Positions 37,236 through 47,803 of a DNA stretch of 64,000 nt are shown piece after piece (the stretch's first letter is position 1; each line of letters begins with the position of its first letter). The position numbers and the translations under genes were made by a program. The notes under the pieces are model-generated. The model was not told where the DNA came from. It did not search any database and saw only the letters and a list, made by a program, of their open reading frames with translations. The stretch is from contig NZ_JAKCFB010000001.1 in the NCBI RefSeq assembly GCF_024198235.1, forward strand, positions 1-64,000. The letters are read 5' to 3'. Origin of the DNA: Myxococcus dinghuensis (GTDB taxonomy: Bacteria; Myxococcota; Myxococcia; Myxococcales; Myxococcaceae).

Positions 37236-39182
37236 CTACTTGCCGCCGGGAGCTGGCGCCGTGGGCGCGGCCGGCGTCGCCTGGGCCGGCTGTTTTCCCG
37301 TGGCCGGAGGCGCCGCGGGGGCCTTCTCCTCCGTCGTGGGGGAGGGCTTCTCCGCCGGAGCGTTCTTCTCCGCGGGCGGGGTGGTCGGAGGCGGCTGTCC
37401 CGCCGGGACGACGGTCTCCTTCTTCTCGGTCTCCACCTCGGAGCGCACGAGCTTGAAGTCGACGCGGCGGTTCTTGGCGCGGCCCAGCGCGGTGTCGTTG
37501 GTGGCGATGGGGCGGTCGAACCCGAAGCCCGCCGAGCTCAGGCGCTTGCGGTCGATGCCCTTGCCCACCAGGTACTCGAGCACGGACCGGGCGCGCTTGT
37601 CCGACAGGCCCATGTTCAGCTGCCGCGAGCCGCGGTTGTCGGTGTGTCCTTCGATGAGCACCGGCCCCAGCGTGGGGTTCTTGCGCAGCACCGTGGCCAC
37701 CTCGTCCAGCAGCGGATACGAGCGCTTCTGGATGACGGCCGAGCCCGTCTCGAAGAGCACGTTGCCCTTGATGCGGATGCGGTCGGATTCGACGAAGACG
37801 TAGGGCGGGCTGTCGAACGGGCAGCCGTTGTTCTCCGGCGGGCCGAACTGCTCGGGGCAGTCGTCCTCGTTGTCCGGGACCTCGTCGCCGTCGGAGTCCG
37901 GGCAGCCGTCGTACTCCTTCGGGCCGGCCTTGTCCGGGCACTTGTCGAACTCGTCGGTGATGCCGTCGCCGTCCGTGTCCACCTCGGGGCAGCCCTTGCG
38001 CTCCTTGGGGCCGGCCACGTTGGGGCAGCTGTCCTCGCCGTCCACCACGCCGTCGTTGTCGTTGTCCGGGTCGGGGCAGCCGTCGGAGTCCTCGAAGCCG
38101 TCCTTGTCCTCGGCCTCGTTGGGGCAGCGGTCCTTCACGTCCGGCACGCCGTCGCCGTCCGAGTCGACGAAGCGCTCGTCATAGCGCACGCCGAACATGA
38201 CGCGCAGGGCCTCGCGGCCGTAGCCGCTCGACAGTCCGACGCCGCGCCCCACGTTCAGCTCCAGGCCCCAGTTGCCCCAGATCTTCGCGCGGGCGCCGAC
38301 CAGCACCTCCCACGGCGACTTCAGCGAATCGGACTGGTCGGAGTTGAACGGGCGCACCCGCGGCGTGGCCAGGTGCATCTCCGCCGTGGCCTCCACGTCC
38401 GTGAAGCGCCCCATGTTGGGCAACTCGGCGATGGCGCCCGCGCCCAGCGTCAGCTCGTCGCCCACCACCAGGTTCAGGTACTGCGCCTGCTTGCGCAGCC
38501 GCATGCCCACGTTGCCCAGCACCCGAATGGGGACGGGGAGCGAGCCGAAGCGCTGCTCCACCGCGAGGCGCGGGGCGAAGAGGAAGCCGCGCTCGCCCGT
38601 GAAGCTGTCGGCGCTGCCGGTGGGGAAGCGCACCTCCGGGATGAGCGAGACGCCCACCGGGAACTTCTCCCGGTCCAGCACGTGGATGCGTGGCACCAGC
38701 CGCACGTCCCCGAGCGTCGTGCGGCCCACCCCGGCCGCGCCCGGGAAGTCCGGCGCGTCGAGCGCGTCGCGCAGCAACTGGAAGTTGTCGCCCTGCAGGA
38801 CGGTGACGGGCAGGTCCACGCCCAGCTCGAGCCGCTCGTGCAACTGGTAGGCGAAGAGCAGGTGCGCGTCGAGCCGGTACGGCAGCAGGTTGCCCTGCTT
38901 CTCGTCACCCAGTTGCAGGGACAGGATGCGCCAGTTGAAGTCGAACAGCAGCGCGCCCCGGAAGCTGCCCACGGGCTCGCCGCTGGTGGTGCCCTCCAGC
39001 GCGATGCCGCTGTGCTGGGCGGGCGTCGGCTTGACGGGGACGGCGTCGAAGCCTCGGGCGAACGGGTCGGTCTGCGCGTGGCTCGCCGTGGAGGCCAGCC
39101 ACAGACCCGCCAGGACGAGTCGGATGGCGGGGCCGTACAGGAGCCGCCGCCAAGGGAAGTGCCCGGAGCTGGAGCCTCGCAT
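37236..39182 (-). CDS. OmpA-family outer-membrane protein with TSP3 repeats
   Basis: 648 residues: a signal peptide (LVLAGLWLASTASHA), a beta-rich N-terminal domain that may form a barrel (about 35-340), a thrombospondin-type-3 calcium-binding stretch with repeated DSDGDGVPD / DTDGDGITDEFDKCP units (about 345-475), and an OmpA peptidoglycan-binding domain (GNVLFETGSAVIQ, LIEGHTDNRGSRQLNMGLSD, RRVDFKLV). The tail of about 65 residues is Pro/Ala/Lys-rich. Likely a structural link between outer membrane and cell wall. Probably co-transcribed with the dioxygenase that follows. Confidence 0.88.
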   Translation of the reverse strand: MRGSSSGHFPWRRLLYGPAIRLVLAGLWLASTASHAQTDPFARGFDAVPVKPTPAQHSGIALEGTTSGEPVGSFRGALLFDFNWRILSLQLGDEKQGNLLPYRLDAHLLFAYQLHERLELGVDLPVTVLQGDNFQLLRDALDAPDFPGAAGVGRTTLGDVRLVPRIHVLDREKFPVGVSLIPEVRFPTGSADSFTGERGFLFAPRLAVEQRFGSLPVPIRVLGNVGMRLRKQAQYLNLVVGDELTLGAGAIAELPNMGRFTDVEATAEMHLATPRVRPFNSDQSDSLKSPWEVLVGARAKIWGNWGLELNVGRGVGLSSGYGREALRVMFGVRYDERFVDSDGDGVPDVKDRCPNEAEDKDGFEDSDGCPDPDNDNDGVVDGEDSCPNVAGPKERKGCPEVDTDGDGITDEFDKCPDKAGPKEYDGCPDSDGDEVPDNEDDCPEQFGPPENNGCPFDSPPYVFVESDRIRIKGNVLFETGSAVIQKRSYPLLDEVATVLRKNPTLGPVLIEGHTDNRGSRQLNMGLSDKRARSVLEYLVGKGIDRKRLSSAGFGFDRPIATNDTALGRAKNRRVDFKLVRSEVETEKKETVVPAGQPPPTTPPAEKNAPAEKPSPTTEEKAPAAPPATGKQPAQATPAAPTAPAPGGK

Positions 39183-39258
39183 GATGGAAGCTCATACCAT
39201 CCAGCTCCCAGGGGCGGAAAGAAATGACCCACCCCCGGGGCCCGAGTACAGCGTCGCG

Positions 39259-40865
39259 CTATTTCTCCATGAAGGATTGCGCGGGGACGACGTGGATGGC
39301 GTCCGGGCGCACGGGCAGCTTCAGGCGGATGATGGCCTGGTCCTGCTCGAGCAGCTCGGGGGACTTCTGGGACGCGTAGGTGATGGGCGAGGGCTGGCCG
39401 GAGCGCAGCGCCTGGGCGAGGCCCTCCGCGTCCTGGGTGACGAAGGCGAAGCCCAGGGCGTCCGGGTGCAGGCGGCGGCGCACGGCCTCCTGGACGGACG
39501 CGGGCGTCATCTTCGACATGGCCTGGCGGTACTGCTCCAGGAAGTCGGGCGTGCCGTAGAAGAGCGAGTCGATGGCGTAGCCGAGCCGGCGTGCGTCCGT
39601 CTGCTCCCACAGCCGGGTGTAGCCCTGGAGGTAGCCGCGCATCAGGTCGAAGCGCTCCTGGGACAGGGGCTGGTTCACCAACTGGTCGAGGAAGAACACC
39701 AGTCCCCGGGTGGCGAACACGGCGTTGGCGGGCTCCACCGGGCGGGCCCACAGCGACATGAGCTGCTGGGTGCGCGCGATGTTGGTGCGGTTGTACGTGC
39801 TGCCCGGGTCCTCGATGAAGTTCTCGGGGTAGGCGTAGTCGCCGTAGTTGAGGCCGCGCTTCTCGCGCAGCTCGTTGAACAGCACGCCGATGAACTGCCG
39901 GTGCTCACCCAGGTGCGAGAGGGCGAACGCGATGGGGTAGTAGTCCGGGTCGCCGCGGCGCAGGGGGTAGACGGTGCCCAGGCTGATGGCGGTGGAGAGC
40001 GCCTCCTTCTGGAGGATGACCACCTTGCCGGCGGAGGACTTCACGGTGGGCAGCTCCACGCGGGGGGCGCCCTGGGCGGGCAGCGTCGAGAGCTTCGCGA
40101 GGAGCGACTGCTGGAGCGCGTCGTCCACGGCGCCGGCGAGCCCCACCACGAGGCGGTCCTGGGTGAAGACGCGCCGCACGTGGGCCTTCACGTCGTCCAG
40201 GGTGATGGACTTCAGGCCCTGCACGGTGCCGCCGACGTAGTGCGCGTACGGGTGGCCCTCGTAGAGGAGCGCGTCGAGCGCGGCCTTGCCGAGCGCCTCG
40301 TCGTTGGCGCTGCGCAGGCCGTTCTCCACGTCGCTGACGGCGTTGGTGCGCAGGCGCTCCAGCTCGGCGGCGTCGAGCCGGGGGGCGAGCAGCACGTCGG
40401 TGAGGATGTCGACGAAGCGCGGGAGGAAGTCCTTGTGGACGCGGCCGGAGAAGGTGGTGAACTCCTTGTCCGGGTAGACCTCCAGCTCCGCGGCCATGGG
40501 ATAGAGCGCGTCGAGCAGTTGGGCGGAGGTGAGCTTCTGCGTGCCGCCCTCGGCCATGAGGGTGGCGGCGAGCGCGGTGAGTCCCTCCTTGCCCTTCGGG
40601 TCGTCGATGGAGCCCGTGTGGAAGACGAGCCGGAAGGTGACGATGGGCGTGTCCTTCCGCGCGAGCACGACGGTCTCCAGCGGCTTCGGCTGGTGCAGCG
40701 GGACGGCGGGGACCTCCGTGGGCGCGGTGGTGGGCGCGGGCGTCGGCGGGGTGGTGGCCTCCTGCGCGGGCGGCGGGGGGACGGGCTCCGGCGCGGGCTT
40801 GGGCGTGGAGGCACAGCCGGACAGGGCCAGCAGGGCGGCGAGGGACAGGGTGGCTCGGGTGTTCA

Positions 40866-40866
<1 letters not shown>
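39259..40866 (-). CDS. M16-family peptidase, non-catalytic partner (lipoprotein)
   Basis: About 535 residues starting at ATG 40866, which overlaps the upstream stop (TGATG). Lipobox LLALSGCAS, then a Pro/Thr linker. The M16 fold is evident (VFHTGSIDDPKGKEGLTALA, HVRRVFTQDRLVVGLAGAVD, FNELREKRGLNYGDYAYPEN), but the zinc motif is missing: GLTALAATLMAEGG stands where HxxEH should be. The R/Y pair typical of the substrate-binding subunit (KRGLNYG) is kept. It should therefore act as the inactive half of a two-subunit protease with the gene upstream. Confidence 0.85.
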
Positions 40867-42227
<1,361 letters not shown>

Positions 42228-42367
42228 TCGGTGTCCTCTGGGCCGGCCCCAGAGAGGGGAGCCGGCGGGGAGGCAGACCCTACGCTGGCCCGGCCTGGGA
42301 GGAAGCACCTTCGGCGCAGACTGTCCGGAGTCGTGCGAGAAGGTGCGGGGACAGGGGCTCAGAAGGA

Positions 42368-42395
42368 TTGACGCAGGGCCGTCACCGGTTAATGT
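42368..42395 (+). promoter_or_regulatory. Candidate sigma-70 promoter of ssrA
   Basis: TTGACG (42368-42373), 16-bp spacer, TAATGT (42390-42395), placing the start about 40 bp before the mature 5' end, consistent with RNase P trimming. A palindrome CGCGGT-G-ACCGCG follows in the leader. Confidence 0.5.
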
Positions 42396-42444
42396 GAAGA
42401 AGTCGCGGTCGCGGTGACCGCGGTCGCAACATGTAGGACCTGTC

Positions 42445-42808
42445 GGGGGTGACCTGGTTTCGACGGGGGCATAGAAGTTCGAGACGCGTGCCGAGCTTGC
42501 TTGGTAGCTCGTAAATCCCACTAGGCGAGAACACAAAAGCCAACGACAACGTTGAGCTCGCGCTGGCTGCCTAAAAACAGCTCTTAGTGCGCGGTCCCCC
42601 AGCCCTCGGCCCGTGGGGTTGGGATCGACCGTCATAATGCGGGCTGGCCGCCGAGGGTGCCTGGACTCGAGGTGGCGAGACCTATCCAGGACCGGCTCTA
42701 GGAATCCTGTCCGTGGGAGTCCTGGGGACGTAGCAAATCGCGGACTACGCACGTAGGGTCGAAGAGCGGAAGGCTTTCGGACGTGGGTTCGATTCCCACC
42801 GCCTCCAC
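42445..42808 (+). ncRNA. ssrA: tmRNA (transfer-messenger RNA)
   Basis: Rescues stalled ribosomes and tags the nascent peptide. The 5' end GGGGGTGACCTGGTTTCGAC and the 3' T-arm GGTTCGATTCCCACC followed by CGCCTCCA are diagnostic. GGGGGUG (42445-42451) pairs with CGCCUCC (42800-42806) as the acceptor stem, and A42807 is the discriminator; CCA is not fully encoded. The tag reading frame ends ANDNVELALAA, then TAA (42572-42574). The resume codon may be GCC 42539 or lie a few codons earlier. A terminator follows within 10 bp. Confidence 0.95.
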
Positions 42809-42814
42809 TGAGTG

Positions 42815-42848
42815 AAGCCCAGCAGCCGCAAGGTTGCTGGGCTTTTTC
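42815..42848 (+). terminator. Rho-independent terminator of ssrA
   Basis: AAGCCCAGCA (42815-42824) pairs with TGCTGGGCTT (42835-42844), followed by TTTCTTT. A 10-bp stem immediately after the tmRNA acceptor end. Confidence 0.85.
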
Positions 42849-42894
42849 TTTGGCCGAGAGTCACCGGTGGAGCCGGTGGTTTGGGCGGTGCGTC

Positions 42895-43641
42895 CTAGCG
42901 CGATGCGTTCGCCTCGCGCGCAGCGGGCGGAGCAATCTCCGTCACCTGGATGCCCGTATCGCCCATGTTCCGGAGCACCTCGACGAAGCGCTCGCTCGCG
43001 ATGGTGCAGGCCGGGTTGTGCCGGAAGCGGAACACGTCGGCCTCTGGCAGCGCGTCACGGTCCAACCACCAGCGGTAGGGCTCAAGGCCCCGCCGCTGCG
43101 TCCCGCACACGGGGCAGGGCTCCCCCACCAACTCGGGGCGGCACTCGGGAGCGTAGTCCCCGCCCACGCCGAGCTCCAACTCCAGCAGCGGCGGCACGTC
43201 CCGCCCGACCTTCAGCGCAGTGGGCACGGGCTTGATGCCGCAGAGTCCCGCGGCGAGGAGCCGCTTCACGCCCTCGGGCTGGGCGTAGAGGTTCCACGGC
43301 GCATCCATCGCCACAGGCGGCGGGAGTCCACGCACCCTGCCGACCAGCGCCCCCATCTCCGTCCCTGGCCGCACGACGGCACCCGGCGGCATGAGGGAGA
43401 GGACCCGGTCACGAAGGCGGACGTACTCATCCCAGGGAGCCAGGCGGGCCCGCCGGTATTCGCGCTCCTCGAGCAGTCCTGACAGGTCCACGCTCGGGTA
43501 GTTGAGCGCGATGGTCGCGCCGCCTGCCTCGCATCTGGGACATTCCGTTCCCGGTAACCCCCAAGGGCGCTTGCCGGTGATGCCCCATCGCCACTTCGTC
43601 GCCCCTGCATCGGAGGTCGGGCCCAGTTCGTAGTAGCGCAT
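42895..43641 (-). CDS. SitI6-like double-CxxC immunity protein
   Basis: About 248 residues, start ATG 43641 overlapping the toxin stop by one base (TGATG). It carries two CxxC knuckles far apart (ECPRCEAGG near 38 and EPCPVCGTQ near 175) and a conserved C-terminal WWLDRDALPEADVFRF then EVLRNMGDTGIQV, matching the myxobacterial double-CXXCG protein family now linked to SitI6 immunity. It should neutralise the toxin encoded just upstream in the producing cell. Family assignment is from memory of these motifs; specificity is inferred from position. Confidence 0.8.
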   Translation of the reverse strand: MRYYELGPTSDAGATKWRWGITGKRPWGLPGTECPRCEAGGATIALNYPSVDLSGLLEEREYRRARLAPWDEYVRLRDRVLSLMPPGAVVRPGTEMGALVGRVRGLPPPVAMDAPWNLYAQPEGVKRLLAAGLCGIKPVPTALKVGRDVPPLLELELGVGGDYAPECRPELVGEPCPVCGTQRRGLEPYRWWLDRDALPEADVFRFRHNPACTIASERFVEVLRNMGDTGIQVTEIAPPAAREANASR

Positions 43642-44393
43642 CACCCGTCCTCCGCCAGCCGCATCTTCGCGGTGAGTTGCTGCCAGTACGACATGGGCAT
43701 TCCAACGAGTCGGTACTTCTGGATCATGCCCCCAGCGAACTCGAAGAGTCGACGCCGAATCTCTCCGCGCGGAAGGCCAGCTTCGCGTTCGCGTTCCAGC
43801 CTCCAGATGTGCGCCTCCCACTCCGCATTCCATGGTGCGCCTCGCTCGCCGCTGTGGAGCGCCTTGTGGCGTTTCACGTCGATGGCGAAAGCGAACTCGT
43901 GGATGTTGATGCCCTGACGGTTGAAGTAGGCCTCGAATGCCCGGGGGAAGATGTGGTGTTTCTCCTTCGGAGCTCGCTCCCACTCCGCGCGCGCCTTGCG
44001 GAGCGCCTTCGTTGTCGGCAGTTCCTCGGGGCGCTCTATGTGGAAGACGAGGACCGGCTCGCGGCCGGGCATGAGCTGGGGGGCGCCCCAGTAGCGCTGG
44101 GGTGAGGTGCCGACGCCTGCCATGGGGGCGGCTGTGCCGGCAGTGCGGAAGGCCATCGGTGCGGATGACACGTCCTCGCATCGGTACAGTCCGCAGGTGT
44201 CACCGTCGCAGGCCAGGGTGATGCATCCCTCGTCGTCGTCCTCCTCGGCCGCCTCGGCGCAGGCCTCCGCGGAGTCGTCCTCGCGCGGCAGGTCCAGTCG
44301 CCCAGCGACGGGAGCCGACGCGCAGCCAACCAGCAGGAGCAGCAGCACTACCCACCACGAACGCAACACCGCCATGGAAGTCCCCCCGGACAT
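43641..44393 (-). CDS. SitA6-like polymorphic toxin lipoprotein
   Basis: About 250 residues. Lipobox LLLLVGCAS at the N-terminus, then an acidic Cys-containing region (EACAEAAEEDDDEGCITLACDGDTCGLYRC) written here only to its key cysteines, a linker, and a C-terminal domain with paired histidines (KEKHHIFPRAFEAYF, INIHEFAFAIDVKRHKALHS) resembling HNH/GHH nucleases. SitA lipoproteins pass between myxobacterial cells by outer-membrane exchange and kill recipients without immunity. ATG 44393 has GAGGA upstream; ATG 44375 with GGGGGG is an alternative. Directly coupled to the immunity gene. Confidence 0.75.
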   Translation of the reverse strand: MSGGTSMAVLRSWWVVLLLLLVGCASAPVAGRLDLPREDDSAEACAEAAEEDDDEGCITLACDGDTCGLYRCEDVSSAPMAFRTAGTAAPMAGVGTSPQRYWGAPQLMPGREPVLVFHIERPEELPTTKALRKARAEWERAPKEKHHIFPRAFEAYFNRQGINIHEFAFAIDVKRHKALHSGERGAPWNAEWEAHIWRLEREREAGLPRGEIRRRLFEFAGGMIQKYRLVGMPMSYWQQLTAKMRLAEDG

Positions 44394-44864
44394 GTCGTCC
44401 TCACGGCATGCGCGCCTCGGCCTCAAGCACACGGGGGGCGCCGCAGAAGGGCCGTCGCGCACGCGAACGCGCGGGACGATAGCAGCGCAGTCGGGCGTGG
44501 AAGAGGACCCACGGGGGCGAGGGATGCCGTCATCACTTCTGCCCTGGCACGGAGGTCCACTGCGCGTCGAGACAGACGACGCCCGAGCAACTGCGTGGCA
44601 AGCGCATCCGCGACGACGACCACCGCGCCATGCGCCAACTCCGAGGCGTGCCAGACCCGTGAGGATCTGGGACGCAACTCGGATGGGCAGGTCGGCCACG
44701 GTGAGCCCTGCGACGTCCTCCATCCCCAGGGCCGCGGCGTGGGGGTGATTCCCAGGCATCCTCCGAGGTGAATCACTCGGCCGCGTACCCCCCTAATTTC
44801 AGGGACTACCCAGAGCCCCGGCGCTCAATCACCATCAGCGGCTGCCATCACTCGCGTGAGCAGG

Positions 44865-44905
44865 GCTGACGCAAGGCCAGGTGAGCCACGAGCCCCTGCG
44901 TCAGC
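44865..44905 (+). promoter_or_regulatory. Leader hairpin ahead of the M57 metalloprotease gene
   Basis: GCTGACGCA (44865-44873) and TGCGTCAGC (44897-44905) form a 9-bp stem 17 bp before the start codon, with the AGGAG ribosome site just outside it. It could affect translation or mRNA stability. Confidence 0.5.
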
Positions 44906-44922
44906 ATTCAGGAGACAGACCC

Positions 44923-46383
44923 ATGACAACAAGGATGGCCGTACTCACGTTGCTCTGTAGCGCATGGATGTTCGGTTGTAGCGGGCAGCCAACAGCCTCG
45001 GATGACACGCAGGAGGTCATCGACAATCTCGTGAAGGCGGGGTTCCCGGCCAGTGACATCGAAGTCGTCGATGGCGTCGTCTACGTCGGAGGTGACGCCG
45101 CCGTGAGCCTCCAGGCCTCCCGCGAGATGCTCCAGACGGACAAGGGGAGCCAGGAGCAATACCGCACGACCAACCTCATCAGCGCGTCCGTGAAGAAGAT
45201 CTGCGTCAACACCACCTCCACGTTCAACAGCTACTCCCGGCTGAGCCAGGGCCTCGACCTGGCCATCCAGAACTACAACCGACTGGGACTCGCCTTCACC
45301 ATGGCGCGTGGCCCCACCACTGGCTGCAACGCCAGCATCACCATGGGCACCACGTCGGGCGCGGGCGGCTCCGGGGGCTTCCCATCCGGTGGCACCCCCT
45401 ACAACACCATCAGCATCGGCACGGGCCTGAACACCGCCAGCGTGGATGTGAACGAACACATCATCACCCACGAGCTCGGCCATAGCATTGGCCTTCGCCA
45501 CTCTGATTACTACAACCAGTCCATCAGTTGCGGTTCCGGCGGCAACGAAGGGGCAGGCGTGGGCGCCGTCCTCATCCCTGGCACGCCGAGCATCGCCACG
45601 GTGGGTGGTTCCATCATGAACACCTGCACTCCGACGACCACGACTGGCGAGTGGACGAAGAGCGATGTCACGGCGTTGAACGCGCTCTACGCGGGCACCT
45701 TCCCTCAGCCCTGGCTGTCCATGGCGAACCTTTCGGGCATCGCGGGCTCCGTCCAACAGTGGAGTCTCGACGTCCCCGCCGGAAAGCCGCACGTGACGTT
45801 CAAGGTCAGCGATGGCGTGGGGGACGTGGACCTCTACGTCAGATTCGGCGAGCAGCCGACGACGACCGTCTACGACTGTCGAGCAAGCCGCGGCGGCGAC
45901 AACGAGTTCTGCACGTTCACGTTTCCGCAGGCAGGCAGGTACCACGTCAGTCTCAACGGCGCCTCGAGCTTCTCGGGAGTCAGCCTGACCGGTACCTACG
46001 ACGACCCTCCTCCTCTTTGCCCGCTCTATCCCTGGCCCTTCCCCTTCAAGATCCCGCCTCCTCCGCCCCCGCCGCCCTGGGACCCGCTCTTCGATATCGC
46101 TGACAGCTTCGTCAGCCACTTCAATTACTGGACGGTTGATGTCCCCGCGGGCCAGTCGGCGGTCACGTTCACGCTCAGCGGGGGGCTGGGAGACGCGGAC
46201 CTCTACGTCAACTACGGCTCGGCCCCGACGACGACGACCTTCCAGTGTCGTCCGTACACCACCGACAACAACGAGACCTGCACGTTGACGGCACCTGCGG
46301 CGGGCACCTACTACATCGGCGTCCACGCGTACTCGGGCTACTCGGGCGTCGCCTTGACGACCGCATTCTCGGCTGGACCGTGA
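44923..46383 (+). CDS. Exported M57-like metalloprotease with two PPC domains
   Basis: 486 residues with lipobox MFGCSGQ. The protease domain has the zinc motif ITHELGHSIGLRHSDYY (HExxHxxGxxH) and a downstream Met (SIMNTC). Two pre-peptidase C-terminal domains follow: WSLDVPAGKPHVTFKVSDG with DVDLYVRFG, and WTVDVPAGQSAVTFTLSGG with DADLYVNYG, separated by a Pro-rich linker. AGGAG ten bases upstream fixes ATG 44923. Such proteins are secreted, and the PPC domains are often removed on maturation; a role in predation is plausible but unproven. Confidence 0.88.
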   Translation: MTTRMAVLTLLCSAWMFGCSGQPTASDDTQEVIDNLVKAGFPASDIEVVDGVVYVGGDAAVSLQASREMLQTDKGSQEQYRTTNLISASVKKICVNTTSTFNSYSRLSQGLDLAIQNYNRLGLAFTMARGPTTGCNASITMGTTSGAGGSGGFPSGGTPYNTISIGTGLNTASVDVNEHIITHELGHSIGLRHSDYYNQSISCGSGGNEGAGVGAVLIPGTPSIATVGGSIMNTCTPTTTTGEWTKSDVTALNALYAGTFPQPWLSMANLSGIAGSVQQWSLDVPAGKPHVTFKVSDGVGDVDLYVRFGEQPTTTVYDCRASRGGDNEFCTFTFPQAGRYHVSLNGASSFSGVSLTGTYDDPPPLCPLYPWPFPFKIPPPPPPPPWDPLFDIADSFVSHFNYWTVDVPAGQSAVTFTLSGGLGDADLYVNYGSAPTTTTFQCRPYTTDNNETCTLTAPAAGTYYIGVHAYSGYSGVALTTAFSAGP

Positions 46384-46399
46384 CCGCCGGTCTCCGCCT

Positions 46400-46875
46400 C
46401 GAATGCTGTGCCTCGGCCCGGACTCCGGGCCTGGGCGACGGCGTCAGCGTATGGAAGCCGCGTGAGGTCAGGACCCGGCGCAGGTCGTCTCGCGTCGTGT
46501 CCTCGAGGATGAAGAGGATGTAGCCATCCCCACCTCCAGCACCGGACTGCCTGCCCACGCAGCCGTGGGCGGCAGCCACGGCCTGGACGTGGATGGAGGT
46601 GACGAGCGGTCGGGGATGTACTCGGCCACCACGTCGACATCCCCCGTCTGTGGTATCAGCCCCGCGACGTTCACCGTGAGGCCCAGGGTCATCGTCTGGC
46701 CACGCGCTGTCGCCGCGACCTCGATGCGACACAGGGCCGCGGTCGAGCTGCCCCACTGCGTAGAGGGGGACGTGGGCGCGGCGAAGATGCTCGAGGGGCA
46801 GTTGCTCGTCCACTGGTAGCTCAGCGGGTCGCCATCCGGGTCGGTGGCGGTCACGCTCAGGGCGATGAAGGGCGC
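46400..46875 (-). pseudogene. Decayed lipoprotein gene with a cadherin/PKD-like repeat
   Basis: Read on the minus strand, one frame gives VTATDPDGDPLSYQWTSNC and CRIEVAATARGQTMTLGLTV, a surface-repeat pattern common in myxobacterial lipoproteins, with no start codon and a TGA just upstream. Near 46610 the sense jumps to another frame, which continues VTSIHVQAVAAAHGCVGR and GDGYILFILEDTTRDDLRRV. A missing base at about 46609-46612 would restore one protein. Both the lost start and the frameshift mark it as a remnant lying between the metalloprotease and TPR genes. Confidence 0.7.
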
Positions 46876-46900
46876 GATTCAATCCCCGACCCGACAGGGT

Positions 46901-47803
46901 TCAGCGGGGTCGTGTCCCCGCGTCGGCGGCGGGCGCCAGGGATTGAAGCCCCAGGAGCGCGTCCTTGATCTGAATGTGGTCGGGAGACAGTCGCGCACGG
47001 CTGATGACGAGTGAGCGCTCGTAGAGGGCCCTGGCCTCCGCGGGGTTTCCGGACCGGACCTCGACGACCGCCAGCAGGTTGAGCACCGCGCCGATATTGG
47101 GATGGTCCCGCCCCAGGAGCTTCTCGCTGGTCCGCAGGGATTGCTCGAGGTGGCGTCGGGCCTCCTGCTGCTCTCCCATCGCGCTTTCGATCGCGCCCAG
47201 GGTGGAGAGCGATACGGCGGTGTCCTGGTCATCCTCTCCGCGCAGGGCGAGCCACTCCGCGTACCCCTTCCGCGCAAGAGCCTTCGCACCGGCCCTGTCC
47301 CGCTGGTCGAGCAGCAGGGAGGCGAAGTTGTCGATGACACGCGCGCGTTCCTCGGACGGGGACTGCTCGTCCAGCAACGCAAGCAGCGCCTCATAGGTCT
47401 TGCGCGCCTCCTGGAGCCTGTTGGCGAAGTGGTAGGCCGTCGCGAGGTTGTTCATGGCCTTGCGCCGCAGCTCCGGCGCGTCCGAGTCCGCACAAGCCGC
47501 GAGCCCCTCGACCGCCTTTTCGAGGAGGGGAATGCCCCGCTCGGGAGCGCCATGTCGACGGTAGGCGACCGCGAGATTCATCGTGTCGTTCAACACCTCG
47601 ATGTCCTGGGCTCCGCGATACCGCGTCCACAAGGAGATCGCGTCCAGCAAGGGCTTCTCCGCGTCCATGAACCGGCCCGCGCGCTGGGCCTCGCGCGCCT
47701 GCGCTTCGAGCTGCCTCGCCCGCTCGAACTCCTTCTTTGGCATGGGTTGGAGTGGCTTGGGGCTTGCCAGCAACAGCAGCGCGACAAGTGGGGTCAGGGT
47801 CAT
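46901..47803 (-). CDS. Exported tetratricopeptide-repeat protein
   Basis: About 300 residues with a signal-like N-terminus (TLTPLVALLLLASPKPL), then a nearly continuous array of TPR-like helices, e.g. NDTMNLAVAYRRHGAPERGI, NNLATAYHFANRLQEARKTY, STLGAIESAMGEQQEARRHL and LNLLAVVEVRSGNPAEARAL. These match the kinesin-light-chain type of TPR. Such arrays bind peptides or proteins. ATG 47803 is taken because the hydrophobic segment starts there. No partner can be read from the context; the gene is flanked by a pseudogene and a divergent small exported protein. Confidence 0.75.
   Translation of the reverse strand: MTLTPLVALLLLASPKPLQPMPKKEFERARQLEAQAREAQRAGRFMDAEKPLLDAISLWTRYRGAQDIEVLNDTMNLAVAYRRHGAPERGIPLLEKAVEGLAACADSDAPELRRKAMNNLATAYHFANRLQEARKTYEALLALLDEQSPSEERARVIDNFASLLLDQRDRAGAKALARKGYAEWLALRGEDDQDTAVSLSTLGAIESAMGEQQEARRHLEQSLRTSEKLLGRDHPNIGAVLNLLAVVEVRSGNPAEARALYERSLVISRARLSPDHIQIKDALLGLQSLAPAADAGTRPR

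Noticed and set aside
42780..44760. A second copy of the tmRNA 3' end as an island attachment site
   Set aside because: No repeat of the T-arm and acceptor sequence was found by reading the following sequence, and no integrase is present in the window.
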